Assembly: GCF_015767265.1 (NCBI RefSeq)
Contig: NZ_JADPIB010000001.1
Span: 620,001-684,000, forward strand
Source of the DNA: Aureivirga marina
Lineage (GTDB): Bacteria; Bacteroidota; Bacteroidia; Flavobacteriales; Flavobacteriaceae
Direction of reading: 5' to 3'
DNA length: 64,000 nucleotides
Shown here: positions 44,554 through 52,851 of the stretch, piece after piece
Layout: the number at the start of each line of letters is the position of its first letter
Numbering within the stretch: the first letter of the stretch is position 1
The notes under the pieces: generated by a model
Told to the model about the DNA's origin: nothing
The model's database searches: none
Seen by the model: the letters and a program-made list of their open reading frames with translations, nothing else
Program-made: the position numbers and the translations under genes

Positions 44554-46638
44554 ATGATGAAAACAAGATTATTATCTATAATAACACTATTTTTAGTAAC
44601 GATAAATATGACCGCACAGGACAGAAATATCCAACCGAAACCTGGTCCTGCTCCAACAATTAAACTTGAAGAACCAAAAGAATTCAAACTTAAAAATGGT
44701 TTAAAAGTATTAGTTGTAGAAAATCATAAATTACCAAGAGTTTCTGTATCACTTTCTATTGATAACGGACCTCTTTTTGAAGGAGATAAAGCAGGAGAAA
44801 GTTCATTACTTTCTAGCTTATTAGGTTCAGGAAGTGAGAACACTTCTAAAGATAAATTCAACGAGGAAGTTGACTATTTAGGAGCTAGAGTAAACTTTTC
44901 TAGTACTGGAGCTTCTATGAGTAGTTTATCTAAATATTTTCCAGAAGTATTAGCTTTAATGGCTGATCAAGCTTTATACCCAAAATTCTCTCAAGAGGAA
45001 TTTGACAAGCAAAAAGAACAATTAATCGAAGGATTAAAATCAGATGCAAAAAGTGCTTCTGCTATCGCTGGAAAAGTAAGAAGAGCGATTTCTTACGGAA
45101 AAAACCATGCATATGGTGAATTCACAACTGAAGAAACTTTAAACAATGTTACTTTAGCTGATGTTGAAAAATTATATACTACTTATTACAAACCAAACAA
45201 TGCATATATTGTTGTAATTGGAGATGTAAAGTATAAAGATGTAAAAAAATTAATCAAGAAAAATTTCAAATCTTGGAAAAAAGGAGAAGTTCCAACAACT
45301 ACACTTCCTAAAGTTCCTTCTGTTGCTAAAACAGAGATTGATTTTATCAACTTACCAAATGCTTCTCAATCAGAAGTTAGTGTAATTAACACAGTAAACT
45401 TAAAAGTTTCTGATCCTGATTATTTTGCTGTTCTTTTAGCAAATAAAATCTTAGGTGGTGGTGGAGAAGCTCGTCTTTTCTTAAACTTACGTGAAGCTCA
45501 TGGATTTACTTATGGAGCGTATTCTAGAATTGGATCTGATAGAGATGCTGAATCTTTATTTAGTGCTTCTGCAAGTGTACGTAATTCTGTAACGGATAGT
45601 GCTGTTGTAGAATTCATGAAGGAAATCAAAAAAATCAGAACTGAAAAAGTTTCTGCTAAAGAATTAAAAAATGCAAAAGCTGCTTACACTGGAAACTTTG
45701 TTTTAGCTTTAGAAAGACCTTCGACAGTTGCTAGATATGCTTTAAATATCATCACAAATGATTTACCAGAAGATTTTTATGAAACTTACTTACAAAAAAT
45801 CAATGCGGTAACAGTAGAAGATATTCAAAAAGCTGCTCAAAAATACTTTAACTATGATAACACAAGAATCGTAATTGTAGGAAAAGCTCTTGATGTTTTA
45901 GCTGGATTAGAAAAACTTCCTTATCCAATCAAATATTATGACACTTATGCAAATCCATCAGAAAAGCCAGAATTGACAATGCCAATTCCTGCTGGGGTTA
46001 CTGCTGAATCTGTTTTAGATAATTATATCAATGCAATTGGAGGTAAAGAAAAATTAACTGCTGTTAAAACTTTATCTCAAACAGGTGTGATGAAAATGGA
46101 CGGAATGCCATATGATATCAATGTTGTAAAGAAAAATGCTTATCCTAATAAAGAATACATGGAAATGTCAATCGCTGGAATGGGAACAGTTATGAAATCT
46201 GCTTTCAACGGTGAAAAAGGATATGCTGAGCAACAAGGAATGAGAAGAGATATGACTGCTGACCAAGTTGAAAAAGCGAAAAAAGAACACAAAATTTTCC
46301 CAACAATGTATTTAATTGAGAAAGGAAATAAAATCGCTTTAGAAAGCATTATTCCATTAAACGGAAGTAAAGCTTACAAAATGGTTGTAACAGATTCTGA
46401 AGGAAAAACTTCTGATATGTTCTTTGATGTAACTTCTGGTTTATTAGTTCAAACTACAGCAACAGAAGAAGCAATGGGACAAAAAGTGACTTCAACTGTA
46501 ACTTTCAGTGATTATGTAGAAGTAAACGGTGTAAAAGTTCCTAGTAAATTAAGAATTGAAGCTGGACCACAAAAGATGAACTTTGAGTTCTCTGAAACAA
46601 AAGTAAATGAAGAATTAACGGATAAAGATTTCGAATAA
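44554..46638 (+). CDS. M16-family non-catalytic subunit with C-terminal LolA-like domain
   Basis: The 694-aa secreted protein (signal peptide ending NMTAQD) has an M16 unit. The HxxEH position reads SSLLGSGSE, so it cannot bind zinc in the usual way. The R/Y-type substrate loop of partner subunits is visible in LREAHGFTYGAYSRIGSD. After about residue 480 it carries an extra domain of some 210 residues (from VLDNYINAIGGKEKL to the end) that resembles outer-membrane-lipoprotein-sorting or DUF4292-like half-barrels. It likely pairs with the catalytic M16 protein encoded just upstream. Confidence 0.85.
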   Translation: MMKTRLLSIITLFLVTINMTAQDRNIQPKPGPAPTIKLEEPKEFKLKNGLKVLVVENHKLPRVSVSLSIDNGPLFEGDKAGESSLLSSLLGSGSENTSKDKFNEEVDYLGARVNFSSTGASMSSLSKYFPEVLALMADQALYPKFSQEEFDKQKEQLIEGLKSDAKSASAIAGKVRRAISYGKNHAYGEFTTEETLNNVTLADVEKLYTTYYKPNNAYIVVIGDVKYKDVKKLIKKNFKSWKKGEVPTTTLPKVPSVAKTEIDFINLPNASQSEVSVINTVNLKVSDPDYFAVLLANKILGGGGEARLFLNLREAHGFTYGAYSRIGSDRDAESLFSASASVRNSVTDSAVVEFMKEIKKIRTEKVSAKELKNAKAAYTGNFVLALERPSTVARYALNIITNDLPEDFYETYLQKINAVTVEDIQKAAQKYFNYDNTRIVIVGKALDVLAGLEKLPYPIKYYDTYANPSEKPELTMPIPAGVTAESVLDNYINAIGGKEKLTAVKTLSQTGVMKMDGMPYDINVVKKNAYPNKEYMEMSIAGMGTVMKSAFNGEKGYAEQQGMRRDMTADQVEKAKKEHKIFPTMYLIEKGNKIALESIIPLNGSKAYKMVVTDSEGKTSDMFFDVTSGLLVQTTATEEAMGQKVTSTVTFSDYVEVNGVKVPSKLRIEAGPQKMNFEFSETKVNEELTDKDFE

Positions 46639-46664
46639 TCTTTTCATTAATTTATTAAATATAA

Positions 46665-46700
46665 AAAGCTGAAGTATTAATTTACTTCAGCTTTGTTTTT
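46665..46700. terminator. Bidirectional terminator between M16 and EamA genes
   Basis: AAAGCTGAAGTA (46665-46676) pairs perfectly with TACTTCAGCTTT (46683-46694). It overlaps the last codons of the minus-strand transporter and is followed by a T-rich run. Confidence 0.75.
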
Positions 46701-47561
46701 ATTTACCATATACACTCCTCCTAAAACAATTCCAGAAGAAAGTACTTGAAGCATTGATATTTTTTCTCCATCAAAAATTCCCCATAAAACTGCTACAATC
46801 GGAATTAAATAAGTAACCGAAGTAGAGAAAATTGGTGTGGAAATTTGGATTAATTTATTAAAGAAAATCTTTGCTAAAGCTGTTCCCACCAAAGATAAAA
46901 CAGCAATATAAACTATCGAAACTTGAACTTCTGTATTAAATTCTGCTATAGAAAAGAAATCAGAATAAAATAACATTCCTAAAGCCGGAAATAAAAGAAC
47001 TGTAAAAATTCCAACTGTAATTGCAAAAGCATCTAAATCGGCTAATTTTCTTTTTAAAATATTTACATTTAAAGCATAACCAAGTGAAGCCAAAAGAATA
47101 AAGCTTACGGACAAAATATCTTGTTTTGGATTTAAATTTGCTCCTTCTGAAATTAAAATTGCTGTTCCAATAAATCCTAAAATTACTCCTAAAACTTGTT
47201 TTTTATTAAATACGAATTTGAAAAATAAAATTCCGATGATTAATGTGTAAAGTGGAACCAAAGAATTTAAAATAGAAGCCAAACCTCCATCTAATTTTTC
47301 TAAAGAATGTGCAAAAAGAAACACAGGAAAAAATGTTCCTAAAAAAGCAGCTTGACTCACATAAATCCATTGTTTTTTAGTAATTCTTGGAATATTTTTA
47401 TAACCAAAAGCAATCATCACAACAGAAGAGAACAAAATTCGTAATGCTCCCATTTGCATCGGCGTACATCCTAGCAACCCTTTTTTCATCAAAATAAATG
47501 AACTTCCCCAGATTAAAGCTAAAACTATTAAATAAAACCAACGTTGTTTTCTTTCTTTCAT
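46677..47561 (-). CDS. DMT-superfamily EamA transporter
   Basis: The 294-aa membrane protein has about ten helices in two EamA repeats. Typical features are the WGSSFILMKKGL start, LNSLVPLYTLIIGILFF in the first repeat and YLIPIVAVLWGIFDGEK in the second. It probably exports amino acids or related metabolites. It is monocistronic and divergent from the metal-related gene that follows. Sequence detail differs from the other EamA protein at 18511-19446, so the two are not recent duplicates. Confidence 0.87.
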   Translation of the reverse strand: MKERKQRWFYLIVLALIWGSSFILMKKGLLGCTPMQMGALRILFSSVVMIAFGYKNIPRITKKQWIYVSQAAFLGTFFPVFLFAHSLEKLDGGLASILNSLVPLYTLIIGILFFKFVFNKKQVLGVILGFIGTAILISEGANLNPKQDILSVSFILLASLGYALNVNILKRKLADLDAFAITVGIFTVLLFPALGMLFYSDFFSIAEFNTEVQVSIVYIAVLSLVGTALAKIFFNKLIQISTPIFSTSVTYLIPIVAVLWGIFDGEKISMLQVLSSGIVLGGVYMVNKNKAEVN

Positions 47562-47618
47562 AAATTGAAATTAAAGTGCAAAAATCGTTTTTTTATTCGG
47601 TTTTAAAAAATTAGTGTT

Positions 47619-47626
47619 TAACTTTG
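47619..47626 (+). promoter_or_regulatory. Probable -7 element of the HMA lipoprotein gene
   Basis: TAACTTTG fits TAnnTTTG. It lies between an upstream ATG (47614) and the chosen start (47644), which is why the later start is preferred. Confidence 0.45.
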
Positions 47627-47643
47627 CATCAAATACATATATT

Positions 47644-48033
47644 ATGAAATTAGTAAAAATTCTAACAGTTTTAATATCAATAGTTTTCTTCCAAGTTTCT
47701 TGTTCTTCAAACACTACTGAAACAAAGGAAAATTCTACGGAAAAAGTCAAAAAAGAAGTAGCAAAAAGTACAACTCCTGACATTAAAAATATTGAAGTTT
47801 CAATTGAAGGAATGACTTGCCAAATTGGTTGTGCTAAAATTATCCAATCAAAACTTTCAAAAATGAATGGTGTGGAAGTTGCAAAAGTAAAATTTGATGA
47901 TAAAAAAGGACAAATTTCTTATGATGCTTCACAAATTTCTGAGAAAGAAATTACAGAAAAAATCAATAGTATTGCTGGAGGTACAACCTATAAAGTTACT
48001 GGTGTAAATAACATCGAAAAAGTTACTTACTAA
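47644..48033 (+). CDS. Lipoprotein with heavy-metal-associated (HMA) domain
   Basis: The 129-aa lipoprotein has a lipobox (FFQVSCSSN, Cys about 18) and a Lys/Glu linker. An HMA domain follows, with the metal-binding loop EGMTCQIGC and the characteristic MNGVEVAKVKFDDKKG strand pair. The motif is CxxxC (TCQIGC), one residue longer than the usual CxxC. Cu or another soft metal is the likely ligand, held at the periplasmic face of a membrane. It begins a run of three plus-strand exported proteins ending with the Cys-rich lipoprotein. Confidence 0.85.
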   Translation: MKLVKILTVLISIVFFQVSCSSNTTETKENSTEKVKKEVAKSTTPDIKNIEVSIEGMTCQIGCAKIIQSKLSKMNGVEVAKVKFDDKKGQISYDASQISEKEITEKINSIAGGTTYKVTGVNNIEKVTY

Positions 48034-48098
48034 GCTTTAATTATTAGGATTTTAGCACATAAATAATTAATTTAATACAGATTTAAATTGATTTATTT

Positions 48099-48581
48099 AT
48101 GAAAACTTCTAAAATACTTTTCGGAATATTTTTGCTCAGTTTTGCAATTTATTCTTATACAAAAATTAATAAAGAGAGTTATTTGAGTTCTGTAAAAAAA
48201 ACAGACTTAAATAACTCTTTTTCGTCTGATCGAAAAGCAACGATAAACTCAAATGATAAAAATGACTTCAGAGCTATTGAAGTTTTGATTTATGAATTAG
48301 AAAAACCCGAACATATTAAAGAATTTTTAAAAGTTGATAGTATTGTTTGGACACCTTATTTAGAAAAAAATAAAGCATTTTTCTCAAAAAGAATTGTAAA
48401 ACCAATCGATAGTGATAAACAAATTGCTTTTTTATTAGAATGGAATTCTTATAAAGTTTGGAAAGAAATTTCAGAAGAACAAATTGAAGAAAATGAAGAA
48501 GTTTTTCGCCAACATTTCAAACATCCTTATAAAATTAAATGGATTAAAGAATTAGAGATTCTTGAATTTAATAATTATTAA
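48099..48581 (+). CDS. TIGR03792-like membrane-anchored protein
   Basis: The 160-aa protein has an N-terminal hydrophobic segment (ILFGIFLLSFAIYSY) and a polar linker. The C-terminal domain (about residues 60-158) resembles TIGR03792: EVLIYELEKPEHIKEFLKVD, IVWTPYLEKNKAFFSKRIV and LLEWNSYKVWKEISEEQIEE. This looks like a dimeric alpha+beta-barrel-type fold. Function is unknown. It lies 65 bp after the HMA gene in the same direction, and 165 bp before the Cys-rich lipoprotein gene. Confidence 0.7.
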   Translation: MKTSKILFGIFLLSFAIYSYTKINKESYLSSVKKTDLNNSFSSDRKATINSNDKNDFRAIEVLIYELEKPEHIKEFLKVDSIVWTPYLEKNKAFFSKRIVKPIDSDKQIAFLLEWNSYKVWKEISEEQIEENEEVFRQHFKHPYKIKWIKELEILEFNNY

Positions 48582-48746
48582 TTTTCACTTCTCAATTGAA
48601 GCTAATTTTTTATAATATAAACTAAAAAAGTCTTAATTTTTCTTAACATATAACATTTTATATAATTATTTCTTAAAATTTCATCATTTATGTAATTAAA
48701 AAATACTTAATTTGCAGTATTAATTAACCAAATAAATAACTAATAA

Positions 48747-49277
48747 ATGAAATTATTCAAAGGATTTATCCTAACGTTAGCATTAAGTATTGCTATGATT
48801 TCTTGTGATCAGGCCCCAAAAAATGATGTAAAAACTACAAACGAAACAGAGCAGGAAGCTAAAACACCTGAAACTCCTGAGAAAAAAGAAGCTCATGAAG
48901 GACATGATCATGATGCAAAAAAAGAGGAAAGTAAATCTTCTTGTTGTACTGCGGAATGTGGAGCAGATTGTTCAAAAAATAAATGTACAAACTGTGCAAA
49001 CAAAGAAAAATGTCAAGGAAAATGTGGTGAAAAAGCAATGGCTGCAAAGTGTGAAACTAAATGTAGCAAAGAATGTACAAAAGCTGATTGTGAAAAATGT
49101 GCTGCTAAAAAAGCAGAGTGCAAAAAGAAATGTGCTGCTAAGAAAGAAATGGCTGCAAAATGTGAAACTAAATGTAGCAAAGAATGTACAAAAGCTGATT
49201 GCGAAAAATGTGCTGCTAAAAAAGCAGAATGCAAAAAGAAATGTGCTGCTAAGAAAGAAGCTGAACACAAAGCTTAA
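48747..49277 (+). CDS. Cysteine/lysine-rich repeat lipoprotein, possible metal sink
   Basis: The 176-aa lipoprotein has a lipobox (AMISCDQAP) and a Glu/Lys linker. A His-rich patch (HEGHDHD, about residues 50-56) follows, then 22 further Cys in patterns such as CCTAECGADC and CTNCANKEKC. Two nearly identical 37-residue repeats (about 98-134 and 135-171) carry seven Cys each. The composition resembles metallothioneins, but with a lipid anchor. Binding of Cu, Zn or Cd is inference from composition and from the HMA lipoprotein nearby. A shared terminator follows. Confidence 0.8.
   Translation: MKLFKGFILTLALSIAMISCDQAPKNDVKTTNETEQEAKTPETPEKKEAHEGHDHDAKKEESKSSCCTAECGADCSKNKCTNCANKEKCQGKCGEKAMAAKCETKCSKECTKADCEKCAAKKAECKKKCAAKKEMAAKCETKCSKECTKADCEKCAAKKAECKKKCAAKKEAEHKA
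49038..49148 (+). repeat. 111-bp in-frame tandem repeat, copy 1
   Basis: This is the first of two adjacent 111-bp units encoding 37 residues with seven Cys. The two units differ at only three positions that I can see, all silent third bases, which indicates a recent duplication or gene conversion. Confidence 0.95.
49149..49259 (+). repeat. 111-bp in-frame tandem repeat, copy 2
   Basis: This is the second unit, directly abutting copy 1. After it only six codons remain before the stop. Confidence 0.95.
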
Positions 49278-49285
49278 TCAATATA

Positions 49286-49320
49286 AAAAAGAAGGGATGA
49301 AAATTTTCATCCCTTTTTTA
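49286..49320. terminator. Bidirectional terminator between the Cys-rich and enoyl-CoA hydratase genes
   Basis: AAGGGATGAAAA (49292-49303) is the exact reverse complement of TTTTCATCCCTT (49304-49315), with A- and T-runs outside. Confidence 0.85.
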
Positions 49321-49323
49321 TTT

Positions 49324-50100
49324 TTACTCAAAATTTGGTTTACGTTTCTCTAAGAATGCTGTTGTACCTTCTTTAAAATCATTCGTTCCGAAACAAACTC
49401 CGAATTCTTCAATTTCTCTATCAAATCCATTTACACCATCTTCATAGTTTGCATTGATTGATTTAATCGCTGCTCTAATTGCTACAGAAGAATTTCTTGA
49501 AATTTTTCCTGCAATTTTTTCTGCTAATGGTAATAATTCTTCTTGTGTAACCACATAATTCACCAATCCAAGATTTAATGCTTCCTCTGCTGTCATCATT
49601 CCAGCAGTCATCACTAATTCCATTGCTTTACCTTTTCCAATTAATTGTGCTAAACGTTGTGTTCCACCGTATCCTGGAATTACTCCTAAAGAAGTTTCAG
49701 GTAATCCCATTTTTGCATTGTCAGAAGCAATTCTAAAATGTGCAGACATTGCTAATTCTAATCCTCCACCTAATGCAAATCCATTTACAGCTGCAATTAC
49801 TGGAGTTCCTAAGTTTTGTACAAAATCAAATAAAATTTCTTGTCCATTTCTTGCTAATTCTGTTCCCTCCTCTACTCCAAAATGTGCAAATTCTGAAATA
49901 TCAGCTCCAGCTACAAATGATTTAGTTCCACTTCCAGAAATGATAATCACTTTTATTCCTTTATCTTCATCTAAACCTTTAAAAGCTTCATGTAATTCGG
50001 CAATTGTTGCTTTATTTAAAGCGTTTAATTTTGTCGGTCTATTAATTATAATTGTAGCAATTGATTCTTTTTTCTCTACTAAAATGTTTTCAAAATTCAT
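49324..50100 (-). CDS. Enoyl-CoA hydratase/isomerase family protein
   Basis: This 258-aa crotonase-fold enzyme has the CoA oxyanion segments FVAGADISEF (about residues 62-71) and AAVNGFALGGGLELAM (about 100-115). The catalytic-region pattern LPETSLGVIPGYGGTQRL (about 133-150) follows. It most likely hydrates trans-2-enoyl-CoA in fatty-acid beta-oxidation or short-chain acyl-CoA metabolism; isomerase activity cannot be excluded. It starts 2 bp after the histidine kinase gene, so both probably share a transcript, although no functional link is evident. Confidence 0.9.
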   Translation of the reverse strand: MNFENILVEKKESIATIIINRPTKLNALNKATIAELHEAFKGLDEDKGIKVIIISGSGTKSFVAGADISEFAHFGVEEGTELARNGQEILFDFVQNLGTPVIAAVNGFALGGGLELAMSAHFRIASDNAKMGLPETSLGVIPGYGGTQRLAQLIGKGKAMELVMTAGMMTAEEALNLGLVNYVVTQEELLPLAEKIAGKISRNSSVAIRAAIKSINANYEDGVNGFDREIEEFGVCFGTNDFKEGTTAFLEKRKPNFE

Positions 50101-50102
50101 CT

Positions 50103-51572
50103 CTAAATTGATTTATTGTTTTTTGGTAAAATGATTGTAAAAATAGTTCCCATATTTTCTTCTGAAACAAATGAAATAGAACCATTATACGTCTCAATAA
50201 TATTTTTTATCATCGGTAAACCTAATCCCATTCCACTTGATTTGGTTGTGAATTTAGGTTCAAAAACTTTGTCTTTCACACTCTCCGAAATTCCGATTCC
50301 ATTATCAGAAACTTTGATAATAATATTTTCTTTTTCTTCTAAAAGTTCAATTAAAATCTTTGGCTCTTCCTTTGTTTCTGTCGCTTGAATTGCATTTTTC
50401 AACAAGTTTGTAATAATTCGGATAAATTGTGTTCTATCCATAAAAGTAATCACTTCATTGGAAGGATACACATATTTAATATATGTTTTATTAAAAATGT
50501 CAATTGCAAGTTTTAATGTTTCTACAATTTCCAACTTTTCCATTTTCTGTTCTGGCATTTTCGCAAAACTTGAAAAAGCAGATGCAATAGAACTTAAAGT
50601 GTCTATTTGTTGAATTAAACTATTCGAAAATTCGCTTAATTTTTGTCTAATTTCAGGATTTTCAGGATCAAATTTTCTTTCAAAACTTTGCACTGTTAAT
50701 CGCATTGGAGTCAAAGGATTCTTAATTTCATGAGCAACTTGTTTTGCCATTTCTCTCCAAGCTTGTTCACGCTCACTTTTCGCTAATTTTACAGCACTAT
50801 CCTCAATTTGATCAATCATATTATTATATGCTTTAATCAAAGTATGAATTTCTGCACTAGTATTTTCCATGAAGATTTTCTCATTCTTTTTATCTAAGAA
50901 AGTTTGCTTCATTTTACTTGTAATCGTTTTTAAAGGCTGTGTAATAAAACTTGAAATAAAATAAGCCATCACAATTGCAATTAACAACATCACAATATAA
51001 ACTACAGAAAGTCGATAGAGAAATTCACGTAATTCTCTTTCTAAATGCGAATTATCTTGGAGATATTCTACATTTAAAATTCCAATTGGTGTAAAATTTT
51101 TATTATCTGTGATATAAGTAAAAGACGATTGATAACTATCATCTCCTACATTTTCATTCATTGTATATCTTTTGTCAATACTTTTTGAAATCTGATTAAG
51201 AACTGTATCTGTCAGTTGTTGATTTTGTTTTTTAATCCCAATTGCAGGAATCGAAGTAATTAATAATTTTCCTTTTAAATCATAAATACTTATATCAACA
51301 GAATGTGTTTGAGAAATTTCATACACTTTTCTTCTAAAAATACTTGATAAATAACGAGTTTCAACTGGATATTTTTCTTCTTGTTCTAAACGAATATCAA
51401 TCGCAGCTTGAATGGATCTTTCTTTTCTTTGAAGACGCGCTGCATTATAATCAGTAGTTTGTTCTTTGTATTGATAAATAGTGACAGTAGCAATCAAAAT
51501 TGAAGCTAAAAGCACCAAAACAATCATGGATATAAAAATTCGAATACGAAGTGATAAATGACCTATTTTCAT
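50103..51572 (-). CDS. Membrane sensor histidine kinase (NtrY-like)
   Basis: The 489-aa protein has transmembrane helices at about 11-33 and 185-208 enclosing an extracytoplasmic sensor region of about 150 residues. A HAMP linker follows. A HisKA domain has the phospho-His in QVAHEIKNPLTPMRL (about residue 277). The HATPase domain has the N box NLLKNAIQATE and G boxes DNGIGI and GMGLGLPMI. The LTPMRL variant after the His is typical of NtrY-type kinases. No response regulator gene is adjacent in this window. The next gene, 2 bp downstream, is an enoyl-CoA hydratase. Confidence 0.92.
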   Translation of the reverse strand: MKIGHLSLRIRIFISMIVLVLLASILIATVTIYQYKEQTTDYNAARLQRKERSIQAAIDIRLEQEEKYPVETRYLSSIFRRKVYEISQTHSVDISIYDLKGKLLITSIPAIGIKKQNQQLTDTVLNQISKSIDKRYTMNENVGDDSYQSSFTYITDNKNFTPIGILNVEYLQDNSHLERELREFLYRLSVVYIVMLLIAIVMAYFISSFITQPLKTITSKMKQTFLDKKNEKIFMENTSAEIHTLIKAYNNMIDQIEDSAVKLAKSEREQAWREMAKQVAHEIKNPLTPMRLTVQSFERKFDPENPEIRQKLSEFSNSLIQQIDTLSSIASAFSSFAKMPEQKMEKLEIVETLKLAIDIFNKTYIKYVYPSNEVITFMDRTQFIRIITNLLKNAIQATETKEEPKILIELLEEKENIIIKVSDNGIGISESVKDKVFEPKFTTKSSGMGLGLPMIKNIIETYNGSISFVSEENMGTIFTIILPKNNKSI

Positions 51573-51647
51573 CTTAAAAACTATGAAGCGTAAATATACA
51601 ACTTGTTATTTTCTTTTTCCAATCAAAAAAGAAACCAAATTTCATAA

Positions 51648-51683
51648 AAAAACCTTATTCCATTTTATTAGAATAAGGTTTTT
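51648..51683 (-). terminator. Terminator of the oxidoreductase beta subunit gene
   Basis: AAAAACCTTATTC (51648-51660) pairs perfectly with GAATAAGGTTTTT (51671-51683), located after the minus-strand stop at 51705. Confidence 0.85.
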
Positions 51684-51704
51684 CTGTTTATTAAGTTGTA
51701 TTTT

Positions 51705-52727
51705 TTAATCGTGAATCCAGAAATGATCTCCTCGAAGTAAATCATCTAGTGATTTTTCTCCCTTCATTTCTTTTGCTTCTTCTATTTGAATTCCTACTGC
51801 TTCATCATAGGTAATTCTATCTTCAACATAAAAAATTCCAAATGGTCTTGGCATCGCATTTTCTTCAGAAGGATCATCAAAGAAACGAACTAAAAGAGAA
51901 GCTTTATTTTTATCATTCTCATCATGAATCCATAAATCTTCTTCTGAATATTTTCCTTCTGTCAAATCAACAATCTCTGGAGAAAGTCCATTAATTCGAA
52001 TTCCTTTTGAATTATTTTCACCAAAAACTAATGGTTTTCCATGCTCTAAGTATAAAACATTTTCTGCTTTCACTTGTTTATTTGTATAAACATCAAAAGC
52101 TCCATCATTGAATACATTACAATTTTGGTAAATTTCTATTGTTGAAGTTCCTTTATGATTGTGTCCTCTTTTTAAAATTTCACGCATGTGTTTCGGATCT
52201 CTATCAATAGTTCTAGCAACAAATGTAGCATTTGCTCCCATCACTAAAGCTAAAGGATTAAAAGGTGCGTCAATTACTCCAAGAGGAGATGATTTTGTTT
52301 TCTGTCCAAGCTTAGAAGTTGGTGAAAATTGTCCTTTTGTCAATCCATAAATTTCATTATTGAATAAAAGTAAATTCACATCCATATTTCTACGCATTAA
52401 ATGAATCAGATGATTTCCTCCAATTGACATACTATCTCCATCACCAGTAATCACCCAAACACTTAAATCTGGATTTGCAATTTTAAGTCCACTTACAATA
52501 GCAGGAGCTCGACCATGAATACTGTGCATTCCATACGTATTCATATAATATGGGAACCTTGAGGAACATCCAATTCCTGAAACAAAAACAATATTTTCTC
52601 TTGCAACACCAATATCTGGCATTACAGATTGTACTTGCTTCAAAACAGAATAATCTCCACATCCTGGACACCATTTCACATCCTGATCACTTGCAAAATC
52701 TTTTGGTTTTAATACAGTATTTTCCAT
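51705..52727 (-). CDS. 2-oxoacid:ferredoxin oxidoreductase, beta subunit
   Basis: The 340-aa protein has a Cys-rich 4Fe-4S region (WCPGCGDYS and [10 protein letters not shown]) and the thiamine-diphosphate site [35 protein letters not shown] follows, as in KorB/PorB-type beta subunits. With an alpha subunit it oxidises 2-oxoglutarate or a related 2-oxoacid to the acyl-CoA and reduces ferredoxin. The alpha subunit gene, usually directly upstream, is absent here: the upstream neighbour is the divergent tdh. The substrate is therefore uncertain. Confidence 0.9.
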   Translation of the reverse strand: MENTVLKPKDFASDQDVKWCPGCGDYSVLKQVQSVMPDIGVARENIVFVSGIGCSSRFPYYMNTYGMHSIHGRAPAIVSGLKIANPDLSVWVITGDGDSMSIGGNHLIHLMRRNMDVNLLLFNNEIYGLTKGQFSPTSKLGQKTKSSPLGVIDAPFNPLALVMGANATFVARTIDRDPKHMREILKRGHNHKGTSTIEIYQNCNVFNDGAFDVYTNKQVKAENVLYLEHGKPLVFGENNSKGIRINGLSPEIVDLTEGKYSEEDLWIHDENDKNKASLLVRFFDDPSEENAMPRPFGIFYVEDRITYDEAVGIQIEEAKEMKGEKSLDDLLRGDHFWIHD

Positions 52728-52747
52728 TGCATATGGTATTGAAGTTA

Positions 52748-52755
52748 CAAAAGTA
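52748..52755 (-). promoter_or_regulatory. Probable -7 element of the oxidoreductase beta subunit gene
   Basis: The minus strand reads TACTTTTG, fitting TAnnTTTG, 21-28 bp upstream of the start codon at 52727. This supports independent transcription without an upstream alpha subunit gene. Confidence 0.4.
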
Positions 52756-52811
52756 CAAATAATCGCGTATTAAAAATTGATTTATATCAGACAAGTATGT
52801 TTTAATTTCCT

Positions 52812-52819
52812 TAAATTTG
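52812..52819 (+). promoter_or_regulatory. Probable -7 element of tdh
   Basis: TAAATTTG fits TAnnTTTG and lies 32 bp upstream of the tdh start. No -33 box is recognised. Confidence 0.4.
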
Positions 52820-52851
52820 CTCAACTTTTTATAAAATACCCCTTTTAATCT

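Noticed and set aside
48972-49270. Open frames on the minus strand antisense to the Cys-rich lipoprotein gene
   Set aside because: They are low-complexity Ser/Phe/Leu/His shadows produced by the repeat, with no signal or domain, and the plus-strand frame has a clear lipoprotein signal and regular Cys spacing.
48895-49353. Second plus-strand frame of 152 codons over the same repeat region
   Set aside because: It is a frame-shifted reading of the repeat rich in Lys, Asn and Val without a signal peptide, and it runs through the terminator.
49718-50134. Plus-strand 138-codon frame opposite the enoyl-CoA hydratase gene
   Set aside because: It is a composition-driven shadow of a well-conserved crotonase gene and runs past its start region.
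49324-51572. Two-component system formed by the histidine kinase and its neighbour
   Set aside because: The adjacent gene is an enoyl-CoA hydratase, not a response regulator; no receiver domain is encoded nearby.
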